Shown here: positions 53,001 through 64,000 of the stretch, in pieces
Layout of the letters: every line of letters starts with the position of its first letter
Position numbering within the stretch: position 1 is the first letter of the stretch
Assembly: GCA_015657535.1 (NCBI GenBank)
Contig: JADHZB010001494.1
Location: 62,001 to 126,000, forward strand
Direction: 5' to 3'
Length of the DNA: 64,000 bases
Origin: Nephromyces sp. MM_2019
Taxonomy: Eukaryota; Apicomplexa; Aconoidasida; Nephromycida
The notes under the pieces: model-generated
Told to the model about the DNA's origin: nothing
Database searches by the model: none
The model's input: only the letters and a program-made list of their open reading frames with translations
Translations under genes and position numbers: made by a program

Positions 53001-56000
53001 AGATATTGCCAAAGAAAAGGCAAAAAGTCCTTCAAAAAACAGCAGACTTTAAATACGAAAAAATCAAAGTCGAAATTATAGGCAATATATTACAAACTGG
53101 CTATATATATTTCACACTTCTCGGGTAATTCATGAGTATAAACACTATGATTGCCCACAAGTCCTTCAAACACCCCCAAAAAATCAATTTTCTCAAGCTT
53201 CTTCAAGCAATACTCCATTCCCTATTTTTCACGAAATACAGCAAACCTCTTCATCTCTACCAAACTCGATTTAAAATGAGGAAAGGGATTCAAGTAGAGC
53301 ACTGGTAATCCTAGTGGAGCTTTGCTCGACCATAGATAAAAACTGCTACTTTCTATTACTTCAGGCCCTATGCTAGGAATTTTAAAAAGGAGATTTTCTA
53401 ATAATTTTCAACCCTCTTCTACAGTTTTAGTGTTGTGCTGAGGATGAAAACACTTTTATTTTTCACTAAAGAACATCATTTAATTTTTTTAGTACAAAAT
53501 TTGAAGATGTTGGAGTTTCTATCAAATTTTAATAAGAAATCAAAATAAATATTTACAAAATTGATGCTTTTTTCATTGAAAAATTTATACTAAAAAATTC
53601 GCAAAAAAAACCTCATAGAGCTTCCAGTAAGTCCAATCCAGCTTGCCAGGATTATCGGAGATTCCTGCAAAAAGATGGATATTTTTAAGGATATATATAC
53701 ATCAATTATAATCGTGGAAAGTGTGTATCAATATCATAAGCAGGAAAAAGCGAATAGTTTATCACTCCAACCAAAAAGCTGCAAGAATACAGCAGCATCT
53801 AGAAAAAAAAACACACACTTGCAGCTTAAGCAGCAGGGTGTTTAAACCACTAGATAAGCTACTTGCAGTTATAAAAAAAAAGCACAACAAAAAATCAAAA
53901 TCTTACAGAGATTACTGCAAGTGACTTGTATAACTACCAATTCTTACTAATAATGGCACCTTACATCATCAGGAAATGCCAATTTCACTTGATAGCAACT
54001 AGTTACACAGTTTAAACCACTTTATATGAGATATTTCTTCTTCTAATCTTCATCTTCCTCTTCATATTCACTTTATAGTGGCTATTTACGCTATTAAAAC
54101 ACTTTTAAATCAGATATCTTTCGTTTTAAAGTTTTGTGAAAAATCATTTTTTACTCAACTTTCTTTTATAAAATTATAATAATTTAATGACTTTATTAGC
54201 CCTGCAAAAACCAGAAAAAAAGTCTGCAAGAATACCCTATATCTCAGAGTGTGTGTAACCCACAAAAAAATATTTTGATTTAGAGATTGCTGGAAAACTA
54301 TCAAAATAATCAGTTAAAAGCAGAAACTCTACATCTAGAAATAGGCGAAAGCATATCTTCTTTTCCTCTAGAAACTCCAAAGAATATTCAAAAGCTAGAA
54401 AAGACGAAATATTACCAAATTTGGATTCTAGGATATATCTTCCATAGTGCATAAAAATCAATCCAACACTACTCAATTTAGTAGTACAGTGATGAGGGCT
54501 GAAAGTCTGGCTAAAAGTTTTCTGGTGATGATCATACCTACAGAAACATAATGAAGGAGATATTTCTGCACACAAGTAGTTGGTGGTGGTATTATACGAT
54601 CGAAAAACACGATGAAGGAAATAATTCTGCACACAGGAAAATTTCATCATTCAAAGCTCCTTATGCAGTGCTTATAATGTGTAGACTTGAAGTACTCATA
54701 TCCAACTCACTACCATCATCTAGCATCTACTGGCTGATTTTTAATCAATCCTTTTGCCACCATGAATTTCACGAATATGAAAAATGGGCCTCAAATCTAT
54801 TCTATAAAGCAAATAACATACTGAAGAAAACTGTTAAAAATTCCTTAATTGATAGTCAACTAAACTCTGCATTTCTATCAACTTTTTCTTCTTCTGGTTC
54901 TTCTTCTTCTTCACCTTCTGGTTCTTCTTCAGCCCATTTATTCTCACAGCATGCGCAGATTCATACGAAAAAGGTTAAAAAAATGCCGACAACGCATAGC
55001 ATATATCTGAGAAAGACACACTAAGTCATAGCAGCACCATAAAAACACCTTCACAATCTAATCACATTTTATGCTAGCAATCTCCAAACATTACAGCTTC
55101 CACTGTAAAAAACACATCTTCTTAGCCGATTATTCCATTCATATACAAGTGAAAGTGTGTTTCAGCACAACACAAAAATGATAGAATAAACAAAATTCGA
55201 CAGCAGGAAGAAGCAACAGGAGTACCCCAAACTCCTTGGGATACTTTCAGTCTCATTTGAACAATAATAAACGAAGAAATATAAGCCTTTTCCAACAAAA
55301 AAAGGCTTAAATCAAATTTTCTGCTTGAAATCGATGCATACTGTTCTTGATTCAATGTGTATGTGTGGTGTGCACAACTGCACTTGGCCTGTGTACCGTT
55401 TTCTCTGATGATCTGCAAAGCAAAAGAAGCAAAAGATTACTAAAAGAATTTCTTAAATATAGAGCAAAAAACGGTAATGAGCGTAGTCAGTATACCTAAA
55501 CACACAAAATGCACATGTTGCAAAGAATACATCTAAATAGTATAAAAGAGAATGCATAATACGTGTGATGAGTGCTCAAAAAAGGCAGTGAGATTCATGC
55601 AATGAACAAAATGATCTCCAAGTGATGTACATGAAATAATCATCAGAAAGCGTATTTTATTCAAAGAGAATTATATCGCAAAAATACGCGAAAAAATCGG
55701 AATTATACACATAAATCGGTCTGAATAGGCATAAAATTGCTTAAATCAATAGTTGAAATTTCTTCAACTAGAAATCAAAAATCAACTCTTAATAATAGAT
55801 TAAGCGTGTGAAAATTCCGCCGATTATCGAATATATTGCTATAATCATCATATCCAACTTGCACACCATCATATATGAGAGAGAAATACAATGGCATGAG
55901 CCTCATTTCACATATTGCCATGTCCTATAGTTGAGATAAACAAGGATTCCTTATAAAAATGCTCTAAAACGCATCCTATTACACTTGCTGTACCTACACC

Positions 56001-58266
56001 GTAAAAATCATTGTATTCAAGTTGGAATATAATGTGTTTACAGAAGCAAACTGTTAGACATGCACGGCATCATAAGCAAAATTTGAGGCTACCACCATAT
56101 CAATGGCTGCATGTAGGAACGCGAAAGAAATCAACTTAACTAGCCTTTTGATCATAACTTACCATAAACTCCTCCCACATCTACAACAACTTTGGCCTGA
56201 TCAATCAATTTCTCATTCCTGGTCCTAATGATCTTACAGTCGCTGAATTCAGGGAGGTACAACTGAAGAAAATAAATAGCGATGAGTTCGGATCTCCATC
56301 AAAAAGTTTGAAAATTTCTATATAAATAACAGACGCTTTATGCTATGATATCTTCAAAGCCTGCAAGAGTTGCTGATGCACATCAAAAACTGTAGATGAA
56401 ATCTCCCAACTAGTTACTCACAAGCATAATGAATCTTAGTGTGGCAAAAATATTTCAAAATTAATGCTGAATAAATCAAGGCAAGAAGCAAAGGTATCAA
56501 CAGTCTTTTAACTTTTTGAATATTCAAAGCACAATCTTATTCTAGTGCAAAACTGCCAGCATCTTTGCACGCAAAAAGAAAACGTGAAAAAAACATTGAA
56601 ACAGGCACTCTGCAAACTTAATGATTATACATTGGCAAATAGAAATTGTAAAATTTTAAAACGAAAAAAAAAACAAATTCTTTCATCATATTGAAAGAAA
56701 TTTATACAAAATGCATGGAATTTCTACCTCCATATCTTTCTTTGTAAAAAGTATTACCAAGAAGTAAACAAACAATAATTTGAGGGAGGTTGTTGAGTGT
56801 AAGCCAGGTAGCCTAATTATTTTCCAAGAAAAAATAAAAAAGAAGCATAACATGTTCATCCTGCCTGAAAAGATAAAATATTCTGCTGCCAGCAACAGAA
56901 AGCCTGTCATTTCGAGTGACTGCCAGAATTACTAAAAAAACATTGCAAAATCCACAAAAAAATATTATTCGACATAGAGCTCCATAAGGAAGCCGGTACT
57001 CACCATTAAAACACATGCGAGAGCTTCATCCGTATGAAACCTATGAAATTGAAGTATAAGCAGGTGAATTTCAGCACGAAAGCGTTGAATTTTCCCTAAT
57101 TGCACGATAATTATATTAATTTATCGCTGTAGTGCTGTACAAACAGCCAAAAGCAAGCAAAAACTTTAAATGGCTAAAATATTTCAACGCGAAAGAATTT
57201 CACGACATATTAGCAATGTAAGAAACAACATACATTGGGATGAGCTGCAACTTTTTGTTGTCTTGGCGGGATACACGCACATATAATGAAAGCCATGCGC
57301 GCCATATAACAGATATTAATTCTCCAAAAATTTTCCGATTATAAAACCATCTATTATCCAACTAAAATTGCATTCTGGTAACAAGAATAACCGTATGGAG
57401 TTTTCAAGGTAAAGTAAAAGTCGCTAGGGCAACTTGCAGAAACCTGCGATGATCCCCAATAGATGCTGCTTGCCATATTTCTGACCAAAGCGCTACCAAA
57501 ACTTCCACTTGGCTATCTGCAACTCTAACTTTAGCATTATAAAGCCGCAAACTAGGCACACTGCGTAGAATACATTAGTAGCTTGATTAGACTCAAACAA
57601 GCAAAAAGTGAAAAAATCAAGATATCAAGTATGCACAATGTGGGCTATACACTCCCATTGAACGAAGCCTGCAACTAGCCAGGTTCACAAAAAAAATTTT
57701 GCTCAGCTGTATATTATCACAAACTGAAGCTTCTTAGAATACCCACGAGAGAGCCATGAAGGAGAAAACTTTAACGAGTAAATGAACATCCGCTTTTACC
57801 TTCCTGAGTGAGTAGCTATATAATCTTTGAACCCCCCAGGAATGGTTTTGTCCTCTCCAAAACTACTCGAAGCTACATCATTACAACATGTAGCCACCAA
57901 ACCGTCTCTTGAAACGTCGTAACTCTCATTAGACTCCGCTTTAGAAGCGCAACTAGAAGGTGATGATACGTTTAACATCTTGTAGGAAGCCTTGGAAACA
58001 CTAGGTAAACACTGAAGCATAATCTTAAAATAGGGAAGCCGTAGGGGCTTCGATATACATCGCGCAGGAGAGATAATAGAAGGAGCAAAAAAGTTTCCGG
58101 CTTTACACAGAAAACTGCTGGGAAACTTTTTTGTATGTAATAGCGTCAAAAAAAGAACGGAGTGTATCACCTCATAGAATAATTTCTTTCGGTAAGGCTG
58201 TAGCAGCCAAGGATTACGTACTAAGATCGATTCTCGACGAAAATGAAGGCCAAAGAATGCCACCAT
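44012..58266 (-). CDS. MYG1: MYG1-family DHH-like exonuclease (15 exons)
   Basis: Exons, in transcript order: 58266-57800, 57040-57004, 56262-56163, 55412-55397, 54537-54416, 53664-53612, 52617-52474, 51395-51352, 50020-49996 (tentative), 49577-49473, 48828-48725, 47495-47425, 46303-46238, 45317-45283, 44092-44012. Every junction keeps phase and the model gives 489 residues. The order of motifs follows MYG1 throughout: THSGRFHTDEALAC, VVVDVGGVYD, RYDHHQKTF, KLSSVGLIFMHYG, IDALDNGI, SRISRLNPSW, AMELVREEF, LWPARVVV, RFEVDSSGEI, FTPRLALPKSLRG, YGISGLVFVHSAGHLG. MYG1 proteins are 3'-5' RNA exonucleases of the DHH-like fold acting in nucleus/nucleolus and mitochondria. An N-terminal stretch of about 150 residues precedes the domain. 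It is basic and hydrophobic, so it may hold a targeting signal. The 14.3 kb gene contains under 1.5 kb of coding sequence. Confidence 0.95.
45461..45532. repeat. Imperfect 39-base tandem duplication
   Basis: Two adjacent copies beginning AAAAGCTAGCA, with GAAGCAGG in both, lie in the MYG1 intron between the exons at 46238 and 45317. Confidence 0.7.
45750..45767. repeat. CA microsatellite
   Basis: A short CA run on the given strand, in the MYG1 intron between the exons at 46238 and 45317. Confidence 0.75.
49996..50020 (-). other. MYG1: Tentative 25-base exon of MYG1
   Basis: A piece of 3n+1 bases is required between the exons ending REEF+CT and starting DLWPAR. This 25-base candidate (acceptor ATTTTAG, donor GTGTTT) restores phase and gives exactly the spacing known for the family, but the residues (LLLFMHSTG) match only loosely. 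Confidence 0.4.
51241..51259. repeat. CA microsatellite near a short MYG1 exon
   Basis: A CA run (TG on the sense strand) about 95 bases inside the intron that follows the 44-base exon at 51395-51352. Confidence 0.75.
54888..54940. repeat. TTC trinucleotide tract
   Basis: TTCTTC repeats broken by TGG and ACC lie in the MYG1 intron between the exons at 55397 and 54537. They open a Ser-rich plus-strand frame that is a repeat artefact. Confidence 0.75.
55397..55412 (-). other. MYG1: 16-base microexon of MYG1
   Basis: The exon before it ends TAT G and the exon after it starts with the third base of an Arg codon. This 16-base piece, between a TTTGCAG acceptor and a GTACAC donor, supplies the missing bases and completes VYDHQRKRYDHH. 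Family members have the same number of residues at this place, so both phase and length fit. Confidence 0.85.
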
Positions 58267-58356
58267 CAGATGATGCAGAGGACACTTAGCACATGGGAAT
58301 TAATGAAATGATGCAGGACCCATTTCCAGTATACTTTGGGCTGTATTGAACGATAG

Positions 58357-58677
58357 AATGCGCGCTTCAGCTTAGGTTTACGAAAGTGCTATATACATTA
58401 CAGCAAGGGTAGTTATGACAGCAAGGTTAATTATGACAGCAAGGGTAATTATGACAGCAAGGGTAATTATGACAGCGAGGTCAGTGACGCTGAAAATTCA
58501 TTGCTTAACCAGCAGGTATGGCGAGCGTACCAAGTAGCCTTTAAGAAATGGTTAGCATTTTTAGAATACGAAAAGCGCTACAAGAAGAGTAATAGCCGTT
58601 GCGTTTTGCACATAATTTTTAGACCGCGGAACGCTTATTTAAAGTACAAAAATATTCTACTGATTCATCGCAGATGA
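58357..58677 (+). CDS. Candidate exon or relic with a hexapeptide repeat
   Basis: A plus-strand frame is open for 106 codons and closes at TGA (58675-58677), without an in-frame ATG. Four 18-base units fill 58402-58473 and encode (S-K-G/V-x-Y-D)n. They are followed in the same frame by protein-like sequence: DAENSLLNQQ, then VWRAYQVAFKKWLAFLEYEK. A TTACAG acceptor (58402) and a strong CAG|GTATGG donor (58516) would make a 114-base exon. Otherwise the frame runs on. The repeat unit is a multiple of three and its base changes avoid stops. No family is recognised, and it could be part of an unseen gene divergent from MYG1. Confidence 0.35.
   Translation, partial: NARFSLGLRKCYIHYSKGSYDSKVNYDSKGNYDSKGNYDSEVSDAENSLLNQQVWRAYQVAFKKWLAFLEYEKRYKKSNSRCVLHIIFRPRNAYLKYKNILLIHRR
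58402..58473. repeat. 18-base tandem repeat, four units
   Basis: Four head-to-tail units of AGCAAGGGTAATTATGAC with one or two base changes (units at 58402, 58420, 58438, 58456), followed by the start of a fifth (AGCGAGG). Confidence 0.95.
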
Positions 58678-60364
58678 GGTTGTAGATTAGCATGTAGCGA
58701 CTGCTTTCACGGATTTCGTCAGTTTGTTTTAAAGAATTCGTGCAATGAGGTTACTTGATAGAACTTAGCTTAAATATGAGAGCCTTTCCACTATTTTATA
58801 TGGTGTCAAAACGTACTCATGGTAGTGCTTAAAGAACAGCTGTAAAAATATAAGGATTGCCGTGCACAAGCTATTCCAAGGGTTAACTCTTTGAGGTGGA
58901 AGTGTGATATTCAGTGCACTAAACAGGTATTAGCCTAACTAATCTTATGATGAAATTTCTCTCGGAAAGCGGGGTGACCCAATTATGCCCCTAAAAAAGT
59001 AAAAATTTTGTCAGGGTAGCTCAGCGGTTTTTTACGTAAATTTAGCGACATTTCGCGGTGACTTAAAAATAATCAATTAGTTCTAGAGATTAATCGAGAA
59101 CTCTCCAGAAATTAGCAAACCTTTAGGCCGATTAAAATATATTCTAAAACATTTTCCTGGGGTAACCCTAGTGTTATGATCTGACAATATTATGCATTCA
59201 AAGCTTATAGGATAACTTCAAGAAATTTCCAAAAACATTCTCTGATCTGATGTAAGAGAAAATCATTTTTATCTACAAAAAAATATTTTTTCGTTTCTTT
59301 TTCACATTTTCAAGGTGGCTTTGGGATAACGCAGAGGTAATTTAATGATTCCATACAACACAATTTTACCCCATAGAATTTGCATAGTGAAATCCCTGAG
59401 TTGCAAACTAGTTGGATTTTAGAACATTGCTAATAGGCCGTCCTTAACTTTAATACATCTTATGTGGCAATGCATTGCCTGCATAGGGGCTACTCAGTGC
59501 CAAAACAGCAGTTCAATAGCCGTTAGCGAATCATTCACACAGTAAATTGTTATGCTTTTATCACTAGTTACAAGCAATGCGAAGCTATGGGAATACGAAT
59601 GTATGTACACAGGGTGCATTAAGAATGTTCCTATCAGTATAAGAAGTCTAGTTTCTGATATTCCCCGCGAAATTCATCATAACCCTGCCTTTTTTTACTT
59701 GCACCGTAAAAGCTTTTCTTCAATTATTTTCTTCATTGTGCGGATTGCAACGGGGGAACTGTTATATCGAGCAACGTGGAAATTCAAGATGCTGTCGCTA
59801 GCATTCCTCCTATATATAAATCCTCACAAAAAAACCAAATCCTCCGCATTATGTGTAAAACACGTACAATTAAGTAGCTATTCAACGGCCTCGCAACACA
59901 TGTGCTCGTAGAATTATCAGCTAGTTTGCTATCGCATGCTTACTGCTCAAAGTTTGTGTGTTGTATACTCTGCTGCTCTTCGCCCCGTAATTCGCTGCAT
60001 GAGGTTATAAACACAGCTGAAAAGGATGTAACAGGCCTACTTTTGATACTGTCATATATGTTTATACCTACTTCTTCGAATGACATAGGGGCTAGGTTAA
60101 GCACGGACAGGACAGCATCCTGCCATGTATCTTCTCATACCGTAAACACAACTTATCCGGTCTGTAGCTAGCCTTCTCTGAAATACGTTCAAAGGCTCTC
60201 ATATGTGAAATTGTGTCTCGAGTTACCAAAAATCAATAGTGAAGGAATGAAGCGCCCAAGGATTACTATCTCAAGGGTTATCCCGCGGTGCATAGTGTAC
60301 ACGCGCATTCACGTGAAACACTCGACAAACCTCAACGTAGAATAAATTTGTATGACTAACTTAC

Positions 60365-60670
60365 GTCAAGCGTGCGCTCAAAGCGCATATTTAAAATAGT
60401 TCGTTGATAAGATACATAGGATATTAGATGTGAGCTATCGGAATATATAGATATATATTTCCACCAATCCAGGCAGCAAATACTTCTGCTTGCTCGGTAG
60501 CTTTCGGGCCATTTAGCTAAAATTTCCACTTTTCCGAGAGAGTGCATCGGAGTATACATAATTTGTACTTCAATATTTGTTATGCTTTCAATGAATTTCA
60601 CTTCGCATTTGTGGTGCTGGGTGCACCGCATAAAGCGCTGCTCAAGTGGATTACTCTCAGCCGAGGACAT
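60365..60670 (-). CDS. Candidate first exon of an unrecognised minus-strand gene
   Basis: An ATG at 60670 opens 102 codons that end precisely at a consensus donor (GAC|GTAAGT, phase 0), after which the frame stops within two codons. The translation starts MSSAESNPLEQRF and contains QHHKCEVKFIESITNIEVQ and SICCLDWWKYI. No domain is recognised and no following exon was found toward 58.3 kb, so this may be chance. Confidence 0.25.
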
Positions 60671-62774
60671 CAAATTGTAATCTTAGTGGTGTAACAAGGT
60701 GCAAAAAGAATGCCATTCATTATCGCGTATTGGAAGTAGTAAATCGGTCCCAACTAGTAAATTGTGCCCAGCCTAGCTTAAACGATAGCGAGCAGAGATT
60801 TAAGTAACCTTCCGCTTTTACTCACTTAGGCATAGAAGCCAACCTTAATCTGGAAATATTTTAAGACTTGTAATGAAAATCCCAAATCGATCATCTTTCT
60901 TTCAGATTTTATGGCAGGGACACTGACGAATTTTTCAAGAAAACTATTCCTTAGGATTCTCTATTTCGTAACTACAAGTTCACTTCGAGCACCCCTCAAG
61001 ATTTGGACGTGTAACCAGTGAATCAAACATTGCCATTATCATTAAGAGAGTCCTAAACCTATATTTACCCGCTATACGGGACCTAATTTATCAACTATTT
61101 TTATGCGTGAGGTGAATATTGAGCTACAGTCCCATGACTGCACTTGTTTTTATAGGACCTACCTTCTTGTAATATTTACCACATTTAAAACCATCGGACA
61201 TGAATTCCTTTGCATATATTTCTTCGGTATACCAAAGTATATACTTTCAATAGCTTCTAGTATAAACCTAAACCCCAGTTTTAGCAGCAATGTATCCACT
61301 AAAGAAATTCCTAAGTTCCTTTACTTGATAGCTAATGGTAACACAATATAAAAAAAGTTATTGCTGTGTTTTCCCACGAAATACGATAGGATGAAACAGC
61401 ATTTCATATGTAATGCACAATTTTGAATAAAGAGGGACTACTGCTTCCCAGGTGATTTCTGGTTCCCCCTACATATTCTCAACCGAGTAGGCAACGTCTA
61501 AGTTTTCTCCTTTCTTGCAAGATTTTGCTTGCATGCTACAGGGACTCAATTAGTCAAATGTTTGCGCAGCAGCTTCTTTTCAGTAAAATCTTCAGGAGTA
61601 CATACGTGTAGTTCATGGAAATGCCGGTACTAGCCAACCATTTCATAACTTTAAAGTCACCAAAAATACAACTTCACTTAGCATCATTACTTCGAAGCTT
61701 CTTGAATAGAGTAGTTTTAGAAAGTTTCGACATTTAATTTGAGATTCATAACATAGTCACCATTTTGGGGTACCAGATATCTGACATATAAGAATATGCA
61801 TCTCAAGCTTTAACAAAATGCGGAAGTAAACTGTATTAGCAATAGCTCTGCCACCTGGCCGGATTCGAAAGGATTACTGTTAACAATTGTTTATTAACGA
61901 AACAAAGACAGTTCTCGCACAAGTTCTTAAAGCTGAACACAGTTTAACCTTGCAGCAGCCAAAAAACAACTATATAAAATGCAAGCTGTCGCGGTAATTT
62001 ACATTTTACATACTCTTGCATGCTTTAACGCACAGCGCCATCAGATGTATAAAGGCTTTTGGCACTACGCAATAGAAATACTATAAACCAAACGTCACAA
62101 GGATGAATGAAGTAAAGCTAATTCATTATGTGGAGGTAAAACAGAAATATATACGATCTCAAAACTTTTTTGACTTATAATGTGACAACAGCTTCAAACT
62201 CTATCAATCGCTCCTTTAATTCATTCCATAAAAGATTTCTTAGAATGAATGATATTAAAATATTTTCGTTTGTCTACTCTCGTAGGCTCATTTAATGTAG
62301 AAATAAAAAAATTCCTAACATTATGATATACGATAGCCTTTTAAGATAAATATTCATTTAGAGAGTATAACATTTTTAATTGGTTTCTTTCCATGCAACT
62401 TTATGTGCGATATAATTTTGGAAGAGAAAGTGTAAAAATACCTGTAGATGTTAAAAAATCTAGCATAGCTAGCATAGCTAGCCAGTTAGACAGGAGACCA
62501 ATCTGCAGTTAAGATATTCTAATTATGAAGCATCTATATTTTTAAACCTTAGATGAGCCTGATAGACAAAAGACTGCAGCATCACGGCATTGTCTAGTTA
62601 CAGTAAGGCCTCTAGTAGGTCAAAGCTCTAAAGATTGGCTTAAGTAGCACAGCAAAGTCACAAAATCTTACTAGCTACTAAAACCAGCCTGCTTTTATAC
62701 AAAAGAAGAGAAGCCTCTAATGAAATCGTATTTGCTATCAGCATTTCACACTCTTATACTTAAACATCAGCTAT

Positions 62775-64000
62775 TTACTCGTAAACATAATAGTATGTGT
62801 ACCCCTCCTCATACTCTTCGACAGGAATATCTTCAACGGCGACCTCCCCGTAAATTTCTTCTGTCAACGCGCCTTCATTCGCATTAATTTTTTTTCTCTT
62901 GAGTATTGATCTTCTTCTGCAAAGGTGAGAAAAAAATATTGTGATCTAAATCAATAGAAGTAGCATCAGGTAAAAAGAGACTGGTAAACGATGATAATCT
63001 ATCATACTTGGTATGGAGTGCACCGTATAAGCTTTCTAAGCTAGCCCAAACTCCACAATGGTCGCGTATAAAGCCTATGAAGCTTGAATTCTTTTTAATA
63101 AAAAAGAATTAACCCCCGTCTAAGAGCATTCTAAAGAGTAATATTTAAGTGAGATAATTTCGTGAGCCACATCTCTAGTGGTATCCTACATTAAGGGAAA
63201 GGCTGTAGAAAAGCTATGCATTTTTACAACCAGTTTCCCTTTTTGCCCTGTTAAGAAACTTGACGATGCATAAATACTAGGCTTTTTTATACGAATTATG
63301 AGCGTAATCCGTGCAAAACCACATCATGAATCACTTTGCAGTGTAGGCTTCATGTAATGCTATGTGCAGTAACTCAAAATTTGGTTTTTCTTGCGGAATT
63401 CCATCTATCCATGTTCGTGGGTACAACAATACGTGATTAACCTCTTAACCCCTGGCTTGCTACCAGTTGATTTTTGATAGCACCATCGGTAATACATTCC
63501 CCATATTCTTCGAAAACTTGCACTATTTTCTAGCTACGGTGGGAAAAAAAAGATTTTTTTGTGCTCACCCAAATCCAATAGAGCCTTGGAGCCAATTTAT
63601 GACGGCAGACATAGAGTCTACAACACCCATCGATTGTTTGTCTTCCTTTGTTGCACCTTCATGTTTTGTAGTTTGCCCAGTTGGTGCCCTCTCGTGATCG
63701 CCCCTCTGCCTTGAAACGTAGTAACCAGCTCCACCCAGTAGTAGTATCGTGGTTAAGGTAATTCCAGCTGCCATGAATGCACTTGATCGGTTCTCTTGAT
63801 GTTGAACGAGTGTGAGTTTATCCTCTAGTTCGTTAAGATTCTTTTCATCCTTAGTGAAATCTCTGCAAAATACTAATTTCCCTCCGTAAGGGCCCCGCTG
63901 CCCTACAGGCAGTTCTTCTACGTTGACACACTTTTGCCGTCTCTCGCAAGGATCCGGGTCGCAGTGGTTTTTTACAGTGCAATGTTTTCCTGCCCAACCC
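62775..64000 (-). CDS. C-terminal part of a microneme-type transmembrane adhesin (partial)
   Basis: Two exons are visible: 64000-63569 (open at the window edge, donor GTGAGC) and 62916-62775, joined in phase (GG|A) and ending at TAA. The visible protein starts with the end of one EGF-like module (GWAGKHC) and a further cysteine-rich piece (HCDPDPCERRQKC). After a charged stalk (FTKDEKNLNELEDKL) comes one membrane span (AAGITLTTILLLGGAGYYV) and a cytoplasmic tail with a Trp (VINWLQG), a basic patch (RRSILKRKK) and an acidic Tyr-rich end (VEEYEEGYTYYYVYE). In Toxoplasma MIC2 and MIC6 the tail motifs SYHYY and EIEYE direct sorting to micronemes. YTYYY and EEYEE here look like counterparts. The small-residue span would suit rhomboid cleavage. 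The ectodomain lies outside the window, so the specific member cannot be named. Confidence 0.75.

Larger units (their letters stand above)
58267..62774. other. Intergenic stretch between two minus-strand genes
   Basis: It holds the 5' flank of MYG1 and the 3' flank of the adhesin-like gene. Composition is even, without the intron-type skew. Apart from the two candidate exons listed separately (58357-58677 plus, 60365-60670 minus), there is an open frame of 119 codons on the plus strand (59552-59911) and another after it (59902-60171), with no domain. No promoter motif is recognised. Confidence 0.5.

Noticed and set aside
59010..59080. A-box-like string (GTAGCTCAGCGG)
   Set aside because: No partner for the D-stem, no B-box and no acceptor stem follow, so it is not a tRNA gene.

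Overview
The window is a stretch of nuclear DNA from an intron-rich eukaryote, probably an apicomplexan of the coccidian type. Three observations support this. A C-terminal fragment at the right edge has the layout of a microneme adhesin (cysteine-rich EGF-like module, one membrane span, acidic tyrosine-rich tail). A mucin-type polypeptide N-acetylgalactosaminyltransferase is present, a family known from Toxoplasma and Cryptosporidium but not from Plasmodium. The genes carry many short exons with GT-AG introns. The sequence is AT-rich and full of A/T runs, CA/TG tracts and small tandem repeats. The species cannot be named from the sequence, and one run of 56 N shows a draft assembly.

Layout from left to right. 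(1) About 2.3-20.6 kb, minus strand: an aldo/keto reductase of the Tas type in about 15 exons over 16 kb, with three of the four catalytic residues apparently replaced. (2) 20.6-27.0 kb: mostly unassigned, with an AT-rich island at 21.06-21.66 kb and a candidate three-exon plus-strand gene end at 21.84-22.56 kb. (3) 27.0-29.1 kb, plus strand: a 169-residue EF-hand protein of calmodulin/light-chain size in five exons. (4) 32.1-40.5 kb, plus strand: a complete 674-residue polypeptide GalNAc-transferase with a ricin-type lectin domain, eight exons. (5) 40.5-44.0 kb: convergent intergenic space. (6) 44.0-58.3 kb, minus strand: a complete MYG1-family (DHH-like exonuclease) gene, about 489 residues in 15 exons, one of only 16 bases. 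(7) 58.3-62.8 kb: intergenic, with an open frame built on an 18-base repeat and one other candidate exon. (8) 62.8-64.0 kb, minus strand: the last two exons of the adhesin-like gene, which runs off the right edge.

The exon models were assembled by hand from family motifs, splice signals and codon phase. In the GalNAc-transferase, MYG1 and EF-hand models every junction keeps frame. Introns of minus-strand genes are A-rich on the given strand and introns of plus-strand genes are T-rich, so the base skew flips with the direction of transcription and marks the gene limits. No operon-like or shared-pathway logic links the genes: they read as independent housekeeping, secretory and invasion-type loci. 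No complete tRNA, rRNA, CRISPR array or recognisable transposon was found.
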